DNA of 44,467 nucleotides. It comes from Candidatus Thioglobus sp. (lineage in GTDB: Bacteria > Pseudomonadota > Gammaproteobacteria > PS1 > Pseudothioglobaceae). Shown here in pieces: positions 19,037 to 27,353 of the stretch. The position numbers were made by a program, and so were the translations under genes. Positions within the stretch are counted from its first letter, which is position 1, and each line of letters starts with the position of its first letter. Location: assembly GCF_029243085.1 (NCBI RefSeq), contig NZ_JAQWSS010000037.1, forward strand, positions 1 through 44,467, in the 5' to 3' direction. The notes under the pieces were generated by a model that saw only the letters and a program-made list of their open reading frames with translations, ran no database searches and was not told the origin of the DNA.

Positions 19037-19951
19037 CTAGTCAAGCGCAGACAACCACTGATTAATTGTCAACACTAAATCGTTAGCTGTATCTCCTTCT
19101 TTATAATAATGATCGGCATTGGCAATAACCTTTTGATCACTTTGATTATTATTGGCAAGACTCATTAGCCATTTTCGCTCTTCTGCTGAACGTTTTACGC
19201 CTGAAAAATCTTTCTCACCATAAACATCTAGTACGGGTTTGAGCATAATATCAAGTGGCATACGTTTAATAACCTTTTGCTTGTAATCTGTAGCACCCAT
19301 ACCGATACCAACATAGGCTTTAATTTTATCATCGCCATATTTATCAAAATAACTCATAGCCATATGCGCACCACAACCGTGCGCAATTAGAATGACATTG
19401 TCAATACCTCGTTGCTCGTAAAATTCAATAGCCGCATCAATACGCTCATGCGCATACGGGAAAATTGGGACATAATCATAATAAGTTGCTTGTTTGTCGA
19501 GCACTGGCATTTGTACAGATAAGCTATGCCAGCCTTTGTCCGCCAACCCAATACGGAGTGGCTTAATAGTACTCTCCCAATTAGCGTGATATCCACGTGA
19601 ATGTAGGACAATCACGCCGCCTTTAGGATTTTCCACATCAGCTTCCATATAAATACTAAACACCTCTTTATCATTAGACAAAGGTAAGTATTCAACATCC
19701 CCATCCATGACCGCTTCTTCAATTTCACCAATCATACGAACTTCACGTGCGTAATCAGGCTTAACTTCCGTAAATTGATTGTAGAGTTTTTGCAATGAAG
19801 TCGTATCAAATCCTTCTAATTTAGGCAATTCAGGAAATTTTGGCAATTGAGAAAAATCAGGAAAACTTGAAAGTTTATCTATGGATGGCAAAAAGGCTGA
19901 GACATTCATTGAAAAACTCAGTACTGATATAATAATAATTTTATTCCACAT
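19037..19951 (-). CDS. Exported DUF3530-like alpha/beta-hydrolase-fold protein
   Basis: A 304-residue protein with an N-terminal signal sequence (IIIISVLSFSMNVSA, cleavage near residue 19), so probably periplasmic. It has an alpha/beta-hydrolase fold resembling DUF3530. GVIVLHSRGYHANWE forms the first strand and oxyanion region, and VYGEKD and NADHYY supply the expected Asp and His. The nucleophile elbow reads AHGCGAH, with Gly where a catalytic Ser should be, so ordinary esterase activity is doubtful. It overlaps the Sel1 gene by 11 bases and is the last gene of the exported-protein run. Confidence 0.7.
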   Translation of the reverse strand: MWNKIIIISVLSFSMNVSAFLPSIDKLSSFPDFSQLPKFPELPKLEGFDTTSLQKLYNQFTEVKPDYAREVRMIGEIEEAVMDGDVEYLPLSNDKEVFSIYMEADVENPKGGVIVLHSRGYHANWESTIKPLRIGLADKGWHSLSVQMPVLDKQATYYDYVPIFPYAHERIDAAIEFYEQRGIDNVILIAHGCGAHMAMSYFDKYGDDKIKAYVGIGMGATDYKQKVIKRMPLDIMLKPVLDVYGEKDFSGVKRSAEERKWLMSLANNNQSDQKVIANADHYYKEGDTANDLVLTINQWLSALD

Positions 19952-20486
19952 ATTTTTTATTGAGTTGCTCCAACGCTACTTTAGCATCTGGATGGTTATT
20001 TTGAGTTGCACGATTAAACCAATAATAAGCTTGTTTGATATCACCCTTTTCCAGCATTAACGAGGCTAGATTGTACTGAGCATATTCGTCTTCCTGCTTG
20101 GCAGCTATTAGCCACCATTCTTCTGCTAATTTAATATTTTTCTCTACGCCTTTGCCATCATAATAGAGCATGGCTAATTCACTTTGAGCATACGATAAGC
20201 CTTGTTTAGCTGATTTTTCAAACCACTCAAAGGCTTTTCGCTCATTTTTTTCTGCGCCTAAACCGTGTAGATAGCTTAAGCCAATATTATTTTGCGCAGC
20301 ACTATGTCCGCCGTCAGCGGCACGCATCATCCAATTAAACGCATCGTCATTACGACCTGCTTGTGAATAATCGTAGCCAATTTGATACCAACGATCAAAT
20401 CTTGTTTCAGCTAGCGCGAAAGAAGTTGTTAAAACATAAAAAAGGGACGCCATAAGCATCCCTTTTTTTAAAACAATGGTTAACAA
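19941..20486 (-). CDS. Exported Sel1-repeat protein
   Basis: A protein of up to 181 residues with tandem Sel1-like (TPR-type) repeats, such as AQNNIGLSYLHGLGAEKN and AQSELAMLYYDGKGVEKN, followed by a shorter repeat. Such repeats mediate protein-protein contacts. A signal peptide ends near SFALAE, so it should be exported. The start is uncertain. TTG at 20486 gives a basic n-region (LKKG) before the hydrophobic core. ATGs at 20459 and 20453 are alternatives, and AAAAAGGG is well spaced for the latter. It begins two bases after the rhodanese stop and overlaps the DUF3530-like gene. Confidence 0.8.
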   Translation of the reverse strand: MLTIVLKKGMLMASLFYVLTTSFALAETRFDRWYQIGYDYSQAGRNDDAFNWMMRAADGGHSAAQNNIGLSYLHGLGAEKNERKAFEWFEKSAKQGLSYAQSELAMLYYDGKGVEKNIKLAEEWWLIAAKQEDEYAQYNLASLMLEKGDIKQAYYWFNRATQNNHPDAKVALEQLNKKYVE

Positions 20487-20487
20487 G

Positions 20488-21177
20488 TTACTTAACTGTT
20501 AGACCCAAAAGTTTCCAATCGTTCATACCACCACGGTAGTATTTGATTTTACTTTGTGGGTAACCCATCGTTAATAGTGCACGTATAGCCGCAGGCGACT
20601 GTCCACACCATGAACCATTACAGTACAAGTATAACGTCTTAGCATTGTCGTAGTTTAATACGCCATCCATATCTACAACGCCAAACTTATCCGTTAGGAT
20701 TTCTACAACAGCCATAGGATCTTTAGCTAACGCCTTAGAGTTAAGCTTAGTAAATGGTACATTTACTGCATGTGGAATCATGCCTTTTTTAGCCCAACCC
20801 TTTGTACGTGCATCAATCACTAACTGTGTTGTGTCACCACCTGCAATATCACGCGCAGCGTGAATTACATCTAGCTCAGTTACTGTTTCAACCGCTGCAG
20901 GCGCGAACGGTGCAGTTGGTTGAATACAGAACGGCGGACAAGGACGTGAAGTCTTTGCAAATGCCGGATCTACCATATTGCCATTGTCAGCATTACGAGA
21001 GATACCTGCAATTTCCAAAGTACCCTTAACGATACCAACTGGTTTTCCAGCTTTTTTTACAGTCTTAGCTGCAGAAGAGCCGTTATTCCAGTTATGGTCA
21101 GCGCCTAAAAAGTCTGCTGATTGAGCTGAAAAAGCCAATGTTGAAATTACAGCTGCTGCTAATAATTTAATTTTCAT
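20488..21177 (-). CDS. Exported rhodanese-domain protein, copy A
   Basis: A 229-residue protein with a clear signal peptide (MKIKLLAAAVISTLAFSAQSA). It has an N-terminal extension containing the cysteine pair SRPCPPFCIQP and one rhodanese domain. The active-site loop is YCNGSWCGQSP; its first Cys is in the persulfide-carrying position, and a second Cys lies within the loop. Rhodaneses move sulfane sulfur between thiols, so a periplasmic sulfur-handling role is plausible but unproven. It is a close paralogue of the next gene upstream, from which a hairpin separates it. AGGAG precedes the ATG. It has about 16 more residues than copy B after the signal peptide. Confidence 0.88.
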   Translation of the reverse strand: MKIKLLAAAVISTLAFSAQSADFLGADHNWNNGSSAAKTVKKAGKPVGIVKGTLEIAGISRNADNGNMVDPAFAKTSRPCPPFCIQPTAPFAPAAVETVTELDVIHAARDIAGGDTTQLVIDARTKGWAKKGMIPHAVNVPFTKLNSKALAKDPMAVVEILTDKFGVVDMDGVLNYDNAKTLYLYCNGSWCGQSPAAIRALLTMGYPQSKIKYYRGGMNDWKLLGLTVK

Positions 21178-21194
21178 ATTAATCTCCTAGATTA

Positions 21195-21219
21195 AAAAGC
21201 ACTCGTGTAGAGTGCTTTT
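21195..21219 (-). terminator. Hairpin between the two rhodanese genes
   Basis: AAAAGCACTC and GAGTGCTTTT form a perfect 10-bp stem with a 5-base loop and a following T-rich tract on the minus strand. It lies 10 bases past the copy B stop and 18 bases before the copy A start. It may be a partial terminator or an mRNA-stabilising hairpin that sets a higher level for copy B. Confidence 0.7.
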
Positions 21220-21228
21220 ATGAATCAA

Positions 21229-21870
21229 TTACTTAGTAGTTAAACCTAAAGACTTCCAAGAATTCATACCACCACGGTAGTATTTAATCTTGTTCTCAGG
21301 GTAACCCATAGTTAATAATGCTCTAATTGAAGCTGGAGACTGACCACACCATGAACCATTACAGAACAAGTATAAAGTCTTGGCATTGTCGTAGTTTAAT
21401 ACGCCGTCCATATCCTTTACGCCAAATGTATCAGTCATAATTTCTACAACTGCCATAGGGTCTTTGGCTAACGCCTTAGAATTAAGCTTTGTAAATGGAA
21501 CGTTTACTGCGTGTGGGATTGTACCTTTCTTAACCCAACCTGGTGTACGTGCATCAACAACCAATACTGAAGTGTCGCCACCAGCAGAATCACGTGCTGC
21601 ATGAATTACGTCTAGTTCAGTTACTGTTTCAACTGCTGCAGGCGCGAACGGTGCAGTAGGCTGAATACAGAACGGCGGACAAGGACGTGAAGTCTTTGCA
21701 AACGCTGGATCGATTGTTGCTTTATTATCTTGGTTACGTGAAATACCCGCAACTTCCATAACGCCTTTAACGATACCAACTGCTTTGCCTGTTACTTTTT
21801 CTGCAAAAACTGGTGTTACTGATAATGCTGCCGCAACAGCTGTACTTACTACTAATGTTTGAAGTTTCAT
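21229..21870 (-). CDS. Exported rhodanese-domain protein, copy B
   Basis: A 213-residue paralogue of copy A, with its own signal peptide (TLVVSTAVAAALSVTPVFA), the same RPCPPFCIQP segment and the same CNGSWCGQSP active loop. By hand count about 25 of the last 183 residues differ from copy A, roughly 86% identity. The block from PAFAKTSRPC to VIHAARD is identical. I start at the ATG at 21870, preceded by a purine-rich site (GAGGAGAG), rather than at the ORF-track start 12 codons earlier, because the signal peptide begins there. It is likely exported; its partner proteins are unknown. Confidence 0.88.
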   Translation of the reverse strand: MKLQTLVVSTAVAAALSVTPVFAEKVTGKAVGIVKGVMEVAGISRNQDNKATIDPAFAKTSRPCPPFCIQPTAPFAPAAVETVTELDVIHAARDSAGGDTSVLVVDARTPGWVKKGTIPHAVNVPFTKLNSKALAKDPMAVVEIMTDTFGVKDMDGVLNYDNAKTLYLFCNGSWCGQSPASIRALLTMGYPENKIKYYRGGMNSWKSLGLTTK

Positions 21871-21962
21871 ACTTCTCTCCTCTTTCTTATATAAAAAATT
21901 ACTCATTATGAGTTTGTTATTAACAACTTCTCCAACCGAGCAAGAAATTGTAAATTCTGTAA

Positions 21963-22193
21963 TTAATCGCAGCTAGGCTCTTCTTCTAAGTTGTGATTAG
22001 CGAAAAAATCCATGACACATTCTTCTTTTGCATCTTCTTCTGCGCCATCACAAAAATTTTGTGCGCCATCACGAATAACTTGCTTTTGAGCCTCTGTTGC
22101 ATCTGCAGCTAGTGGAGCTACTGTCTCACCATCCATGTGTGCAAATACTGTTGTTGTCATTAAAAATGCAAATAATACGGCTAATTTTTTCAC
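21963..22193 (-). CDS. Small exported Cys-containing acidic protein
   Basis: I do not recognise this 76-residue protein. It has a signal peptide (KKLAVLFAFLMTTTVFA) and a short acidic mature part with three cysteines: one in NFCDGAEED, one in KEECVMDFF and one at the penultimate residue. The start is GTG, with a strong AAAGGAGAT site. A good promoter lies just upstream, so it is the first gene of the exported-protein run that includes both rhodaneses. The mature domain, about 58 residues, is too small for an enzyme; a thiol carrier or binding role is only a guess. Confidence 0.75.
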   Translation of the reverse strand: MKKLAVLFAFLMTTTVFAHMDGETVAPLAADATEAQKQVIRDGAQNFCDGAEEDAKEECVMDFFANHNLEEEPSCD

Positions 22194-22225
22194 TTTATCT
22201 CCTTTGTAATAGGTTTAAAGTGCTA

Positions 22226-22253
22226 TTTATACCATGATGAGCCAAATTATCAA
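22226..22253 (-). promoter_or_regulatory. Sigma-70 promoter for the exported-protein gene run
   Basis: On the minus strand TTGATA and TATAAA are separated by 16 bases. They lie about 30 bases before the GTG of the small Cys protein. Both boxes match the consensus well, making this one of the better promoters in the window. Confidence 0.55.
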
Positions 22254-22311
22254 GTTATTTTCAATGTATCTGTATACCCTAATACTCTAATATCAATAAT
22301 GATTACTGTTT

Positions 22312-22746
22312 CTAATGTTTGTCCATGGCCAAATTAGCTAACTCATCTGCCATTTCATTCCCTTCATCACCACTATGACCTTTAACCCAATGCCAATGCA
22401 CATTGTGCCGTATGTTTAATACATCCAGTCGCTGCCATAAATCTACATTTTTAACCGGTTTTTTGGCAGCTGTTTTCCAACCTTTAGCTTTCCACCCCTT
22501 GATCCAATCATTGATACCATTCATCACATATTTTGAATCAGTAAATAAATCAATATCAATACTGCTAGATTTAATAGCCTCTAAGGCCTTAATGGCAGCC
22601 ATTAACTCCATGCGATTGTTGGTAGTCTCTTTTTCACTACCGTGAAGTTTTTTATCATGATCACCATAACGTAACCAAACACCCCAACCACCTATGCCAG
22701 GATTACCTCTACAACCGCCATCTGTATAGATAATAATTTTTTCCAT
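22312..22746 (-). CDS. rnhA: Ribonuclease HI
   Basis: RNase HI cuts the RNA strand of RNA-DNA hybrids, removing R-loops and primer remnants. The 144-residue protein has all the catalytic acids in their usual settings: [26 protein letters not shown] and a C-terminal NEMADELA. The basic protrusion ([18 protein letters not shown]) and the [11 protein letters not shown] loop are typical. It starts one base after the asnB-like stop, so it is probably co-transcribed with that gene. In many gammaproteobacteria rnhA is next to dnaQ, which is not here. Confidence 0.97.
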   Translation of the reverse strand: MEKIIIYTDGGCRGNPGIGGWGVWLRYGDHDKKLHGSEKETTNNRMELMAAIKALEAIKSSSIDIDLFTDSKYVMNGINDWIKGWKAKGWKTAAKKPVKNVDLWQRLDVLNIRHNVHWHWVKGHSGDEGNEMADELANLAMDKH

Positions 22747-22747
22747 A

Positions 22748-24526
22748 TTATTTATTAGTATCTACGTTAATTTGCAGCCAATATTCTAGTAATGCCAAAT
22801 GCCACAGTCTTGAACCGTTCAGTGCTGTCATATATTGCTCTGGTTTGTTAATCACTTTTTGTACAAACGCTTGATCAAACACACCGCGATTAATACACTG
22901 ACTAGAAGTTAGGATGTCAGCCATAAACTCTAAAAATTCACCTTGTACATATTTAAGTGCCGGCATTGGAAAATAACCTTTTTTACGATCAATCACGCTG
23001 GCTGGTAATAACGGTCTTGAAATTTTCTTGAGTGGGTGCTTTCCCTCTTCAGCCATTTTTAAACTCGGTGGCATGCTTAGTGCATGCTCCACCAGTTGAT
23101 AATCCATAAAAGGGACGCGCGCTTCTAAACCCCAGGCCATGGTCATGTTATCAACACGCTTGACTGGATCATCTACAATCAAGCGGGTAATGTCTGTGCG
23201 AAATACTTTATCCATAAATTCATCTGCATTGGCTTTGGCAAATTCTTTATTAAGCCATGTTTGCGTATGATTGCCCGAATGATATTGCTTATTAACCGTT
23301 TGCAAATATTCTTCATAGGGTCTATCAACATAGTGCTTAGAGAAGCGCTCGACTTCGGAGCCTGATTCAGCTTGCATACGTGAATACCAAAAGTATCCTG
23401 CAAAAGCCTCATCTGCACCCTGACCTGATAACACCACTTTTATGTGTTTTGAAACCTGCTCAGAGAGTAAATAAAAGGCTACAGCATCCTGGCCGACCAT
23501 TGGCTCATTCATGTTGGCAACCGCTTCTCCTAATCTTGGCAATACTTGCGAATTGCTCACCACATATTTTTCATGATGGGTATTGAACTTTTTAACAATC
23601 TGATCTGAATATTCAAACTCCGAACCAGCCTCATCACCTATATCTTCAAAGCCAATGGAAAAAGTACGAATATCTTCATGGCCTGCCTCATGTAACAAGG
23701 CTACCAATAATGAAGAGTCTAACCCACCAGATAGCAACACGCCAATCGGTACGTCAGCTGCATCCATTCTTTTTAATACGGCTTGAGTTAAAAGATCATG
23801 CGTTTTTTCAATATACTCTTTATTGGATAATTCAATTTCGGGACGTTGCGCTTTGGGCTGCCAATAAGTTCTTTCTTTAATCTCACCATTCGGTTTAATA
23901 ATTAACGTTGTTGCCGGCTTGATTTTTTTTACACCCTCAAGAATGGTGTTTGGCGCTGGTACTACGGCGTGCAATGAAAGTTGCTGCTGTAAAGCCACTG
24001 AGTTGATATCTGTATTAGCACCAATAGCCACTAAAGACTGAGTGTTTGATGCAAAACTAAAAGCTTTGTCGGTTAAATTAAAGTAAAGTGGTTTAATGCC
24101 CATTCGATCTCTAGCGACAAATAAATGTTGTTGTTTTTTATCCCAAATACAGAACGCAAACATACCATCTAGGTGGTTCACACAATCCTCACCCCAATGA
24201 TGATAAGCCTTGATAATAGTCTCTGTATCCGAATGCGAGAAAAACTCATAGCCTTTTTTGCTTAGCTCGGTACGCAACGCTTTATAGTTATAAATTGTGC
24301 CATTAAATACTAACACCAAATCTAACGCTTGATCCACCATTGGCTGTGCACCAAAGTTTGACAAATCGATAATGCTTAAGCGCTGATGACCAAAGCCTAT
24401 GGTTTCATCAATCCACTCGCCAGAACTATCTGGACCGCGACGCGCAATTTTTTGCATCATGATATTCAGATCTTGAGAGTTTACTGCCTGTTGATCAAAT
24501 CTTAGTTGTCCACAAATACCGCACAT
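22748..24526 (-). CDS. Asparagine-synthetase-family amidotransferase, NAGGN-amidotransferase-like
   Basis: A 592-residue glutamine-dependent amidotransferase. It has an N-terminal glutaminase domain with nucleophile Cys2 (MCGICG) and a synthetase domain with the PP-loop LLSGGLDSS. From remembered family sequences, stretches such as [28 protein letters not shown] and [15 protein letters not shown] fit N-acetylglutaminylglutamine amidotransferase (osmolyte synthesis) better than E. coli AsnB. The ligase/acetyltransferase gene that usually accompanies that enzyme is not next to it. It may therefore act as an asparagine synthetase or rely on a distant partner. It lies directly upstream of rnhA and diverges from leuC. 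Confidence 0.8.
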   Translation of the reverse strand: MCGICGQLRFDQQAVNSQDLNIMMQKIARRGPDSSGEWIDETIGFGHQRLSIIDLSNFGAQPMVDQALDLVLVFNGTIYNYKALRTELSKKGYEFFSHSDTETIIKAYHHWGEDCVNHLDGMFAFCIWDKKQQHLFVARDRMGIKPLYFNLTDKAFSFASNTQSLVAIGANTDINSVALQQQLSLHAVVPAPNTILEGVKKIKPATTLIIKPNGEIKERTYWQPKAQRPEIELSNKEYIEKTHDLLTQAVLKRMDAADVPIGVLLSGGLDSSLLVALLHEAGHEDIRTFSIGFEDIGDEAGSEFEYSDQIVKKFNTHHEKYVVSNSQVLPRLGEAVANMNEPMVGQDAVAFYLLSEQVSKHIKVVLSGQGADEAFAGYFWYSRMQAESGSEVERFSKHYVDRPYEEYLQTVNKQYHSGNHTQTWLNKEFAKANADEFMDKVFRTDITRLIVDDPVKRVDNMTMAWGLEARVPFMDYQLVEHALSMPPSLKMAEEGKHPLKKISRPLLPASVIDRKKGYFPMPALKYVQGEFLEFMADILTSSQCINRGVFDQAFVQKVINKPEQYMTALNGSRLWHLALLEYWLQINVDTNK

Positions 24527-24594
24527 ATTTTTAAAAGCCCTTAGGGTGTAGAAAATGTAAAATAGCTTATTTTATCAAGTATTTCAATCGAGTT

Positions 24595-25995
24595 ATGCCA
24601 CAAACACTTTATGACAAACTAATGAGCGCACACGTGGTGCGCGAAGAAGCAACTACAGCGTTAATATACATCGATAGACAGCTGATTCATGAGGTGACTT
24701 CACCGCAAGCATTTGAAGGTTTAGAGATAGCCAATAGAAAGCCATGGCGTTTAAATGCCAGTATTGCTGTACCAGATCACAACGTACCCACGACTGATCG
24801 CTCAAGTGGTGTAAGTGGTATTGAAGATCCTATTTCAAAATTACAAATCGAAACATTAGATAAAAATTGTGAAACATTTGGTATTAATGAAATTCAAATG
24901 AATGACATTCGTCAAGGGATTGTTCATGTCGTTGGTCCTGAACAAGGAGCCACTCTGCCAGGCATGAGTATTGTTTGTGGCGACTCACACACCTCTACTC
25001 ATGGCGCATTAGGAGCGCTTGCGTTTGGCATTGGTACCAGTGAGGTTGAGCATGTGTTAGCCACTGGTTGCTTATGGCAAGCAAAATCGAAAAATCTAAA
25101 AATCGAAGTAAATGGAACACTTGATCAATATGTTAGTGCCAAAGATGTCGCACTTTACATTATTGGCCAAATCGGCACTGCCGGTGGTACTGGCTTTGCC
25201 ATTGAATTTGCAGGGAGTACCATTCAAGATTTAAGCATTGAAGGTCGTATGACTTTATGTAATATGGCGATTGAAGCTGGCGCACGTGTAGGTATGGTAG
25301 CAGTTGATGACAAAACCCTAGAATACGTTAAAGGTCGCCCAATGGCACCAACAGGTGAGCAGTGGGATAAAGCAGTAGAATACTGGAATACACTACATTC
25401 TGATAAAGATGCGCATTTTGATCAAGTGATCAGTCTTAACGCTAAAGATATCAAGCCTCAAGTCACTTGGGGCACTTCTCCTGAAATGGTAATTGCTGTT
25501 GATGGCACTACTCCTGATCCAGATCAAGAAGTAGATTCGGTTAAGGCTGAAAGCATTAGAAACGCTTTAGATTATATTCATTTGGAAGCCAACACACCAA
25601 TCAACACGGTTGCAATTGACAAGGTATTTATTGGCTCATGTACCAACTCTCGTATTGAAGATTTGCGTGCTGCTGCTAGTGTTTTAAAGGGTAAGAAAAT
25701 TGCCCAGAATATCAAGCTAGCTTTGGCAGTACCAGGATCGGGGCTGATTAAAGCGCAAGCAGAACAAGAAGGGCTTGATAAGATCTTTACTAGTGCTGGG
25801 TTTGAGTGGCGTGAAGCAGGTTGCTCAATGTGTTTAGCCATGAATGCAGACAAATTAGAGTCTGGAGAGCGTTGTGCCAGTACTTCTAATAGAAATTTTG
25901 AAGGTCGCCAAGGCCAAGGGTCATTTACACATTTAGTTAGCCCTGCTATTGCAGCTGCTAGTGCTATTGCCGGTCACTTTTCGGAGGTGAAATAA
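24595..25995 (+). CDS. leuC: 3-isopropylmalate dehydratase large subunit
   Basis: LeuC and LeuD form the isomerase that converts 2-isopropylmalate to 3-isopropylmalate in leucine synthesis. The 466-residue protein matches the family length. It carries the [4Fe-4S] cysteines in [13 protein letters not shown] and [10 protein letters not shown], plus [13 protein letters not shown] near residue 130. The ATG at 24595 begins [15 protein letters not shown], which fits the family start. leuD follows after five bases. leuA and leuB, often in the same operon, are absent. The 68-bp gap to the divergent asnB-like gene must hold its promoter, though none is obvious. Confidence 0.98.
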   Translation: MPQTLYDKLMSAHVVREEATTALIYIDRQLIHEVTSPQAFEGLEIANRKPWRLNASIAVPDHNVPTTDRSSGVSGIEDPISKLQIETLDKNCETFGINEIQMNDIRQGIVHVVGPEQGATLPGMSIVCGDSHTSTHGALGALAFGIGTSEVEHVLATGCLWQAKSKNLKIEVNGTLDQYVSAKDVALYIIGQIGTAGGTGFAIEFAGSTIQDLSIEGRMTLCNMAIEAGARVGMVAVDDKTLEYVKGRPMAPTGEQWDKAVEYWNTLHSDKDAHFDQVISLNAKDIKPQVTWGTSPEMVIAVDGTTPDPDQEVDSVKAESIRNALDYIHLEANTPINTVAIDKVFIGSCTNSRIEDLRAAASVLKGKKIAQNIKLALAVPGSGLIKAQAEQEGLDKIFTSAGFEWREAGCSMCLAMNADKLESGERCASTSNRNFEGRQGQGSFTHLVSPAIAAASAIAGHFSEVK

Positions 25996-26000
25996 ATATT

Positions 26001-26615
26001 ATGGAAAAATTTACAACCTTAACATCAATCGCTGCACCTCTTGATCGTGCCAATGTAGATACAGATGCCATTATTCCTAAGCAATTTTTAAAGTCAATTA
26101 AACGCTCTGGTTTTGGGCCAAACTTATTTGATGAGTGGCGTTACGAAGATCATGGCGAAGTAGGTATGGATAATTCTAAACGCCCACTCAACAAAGAGTT
26201 TGTTCTCAACAAGGATGAATACCAAGGTGCGCAAATATTACTAGCGCGTGAAAATTTTGGCTGCGGATCATCTCGTGAACATGCGCCTTGGGCGCTAGAA
26301 GATTATGGCTTTAAAGCAATCATTGCACCAAGTTTTGCGGATATTTTTTATAATAATTGCTTTAAAAACGGCATTCTTCCCATTGTTCAAGATAACAAGA
26401 TCATGGATGAGCTTTTTACAGTTAAGGGCGATATCACTATCGACCTTAACACTCAAAGTATACGCGCCAATGATAAAGAGTACCATTTCGAAGTCGATGA
26501 AGAGCGTAAACGTCGCTTAATGAATGGCTTAGACGATATTGGTCTAACACTGCAATATGCTGATGATATTAAAGCTTTTGAAGTACAGTATTTCAAAAAC
26601 TATTCTTGGCTTTAG
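26001..26615 (+). CDS. leuD: 3-isopropylmalate dehydratase small subunit
   Basis: The 204-residue small (swivel-domain) subunit of isopropylmalate isomerase. Conserved parts include [20 protein letters not shown] near the N-terminus and [16 protein letters not shown], which positions substrate against the LeuC cluster. A near-perfect GGAGGTGA ribosome-binding site lies inside the end of leuC, about ten bases before the ATG. The strong site suggests LeuD is made in step with LeuC. ruvA follows after nine bases on the same strand, an unusual neighbour. Confidence 0.98.
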   Translation: MEKFTTLTSIAAPLDRANVDTDAIIPKQFLKSIKRSGFGPNLFDEWRYEDHGEVGMDNSKRPLNKEFVLNKDEYQGAQILLARENFGCGSSREHAPWALEDYGFKAIIAPSFADIFYNNCFKNGILPIVQDNKIMDELFTVKGDITIDLNTQSIRANDKEYHFEVDEERKRRLMNGLDDIGLTLQYADDIKAFEVQYFKNYSWL

Positions 26616-26624
26616 CCACAAATC

Positions 26625-27215
26625 ATGATTGGTCGCCTAACCGGGAAAATTCTGGAAAAAAATCCACCTGAAGTCTTACTTGAGGTGAGTGGTATTGGTT
26701 ATGAAGTACTATGCCCAATGTCAAGTTTTTATGAAATGGGTGACACTGAGGATATTTCATTGCATACGCATTTTCATGTCAAAGAAGATGCACACACTCT
26801 ATATGGCTTCATTTCTAAAGATGAGAAAACTTTATTTCGAGAACTGATCCGTGTGAATGGTGTTGGTCCAAAAGTAGCGCTTGCCATCCTTTCACATCTC
26901 AATGTCGCCTCACTCATGAATGCGGTTGCTAATGAAGATGACGCGTTACTGGCCAAAACCCCGGGTATTGGTAAAAAAACAGCGCAAAAACTCATTGTTG
27001 AACTTAAAGATCGTCTTGCGAAATTAGAATTACTTGGTTCAAACCATCAAACTATTACCTCGAGTGTCAATATCAATCCGAATACTCAGAAAGCCTCTCA
27101 AGCATTGCAAGCACTTGGATTTAAATTGAAAGAATCTGAAAAAATGCTAAGTGCCATTCAAGATGACTCCCTTTCCACCGAAGAATTGATTCGTCAAGCG
27201 CTACAAAACAAATAG
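26625..27215 (+). CDS. ruvA: Holliday junction DNA helicase subunit RuvA
   Basis: RuvA binds four-way junctions as a tetramer and loads the RuvB motor for branch migration. The 196-residue protein has the N-terminal OB domain (MIGRLTGKILEKNPPEVLLEVSG). The helix-hairpin-helix pair follows (VNGVGPKVALAILSHL and TPGIGKKTAQKLIVELKD), then the C-terminal RuvB-contact domain. ruvB and ruvC are not adjacent; ruvA sits behind leuCD instead, with a nine-base gap suggesting read-through from leuD. The ORF is intact and of normal length. Confidence 0.97.
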   Translation: MIGRLTGKILEKNPPEVLLEVSGIGYEVLCPMSSFYEMGDTEDISLHTHFHVKEDAHTLYGFISKDEKTLFRELIRVNGVGPKVALAILSHLNVASLMNAVANEDDALLAKTPGIGKKTAQKLIVELKDRLAKLELLGSNHQTITSSVNINPNTQKASQALQALGFKLKESEKMLSAIQDDSLSTEELIRQALQNK

Positions 27216-27278
27216 ACTCATTAACAAAAATCTTGAAAATAATCCAAATAGGCTAATTTAGATGGATTAAAACACTTA

Positions 27279-27304
27279 AAAAAAGACTAATTTCGGCCTT
27301 TTTT
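27279..27304 (-). terminator. Hairpin terminator after the RND permease gene
   Basis: On the minus strand AAAAAAGGC, an 8-base loop and GTCTTTTTT form a 9-bp stem with one G-U pair, ending in a T-run. It lies 50 bases beyond the permease stop, in the gap with convergent ruvA. The plus-strand version has one mismatch but could also serve ruvA. The rest of the 138-bp gap shows nothing else. Confidence 0.6.
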
Positions 27305-27353
27305 GACATAAAAAATAGATAAAACGCACTATTTTTCTAAAATATTGGAAATT

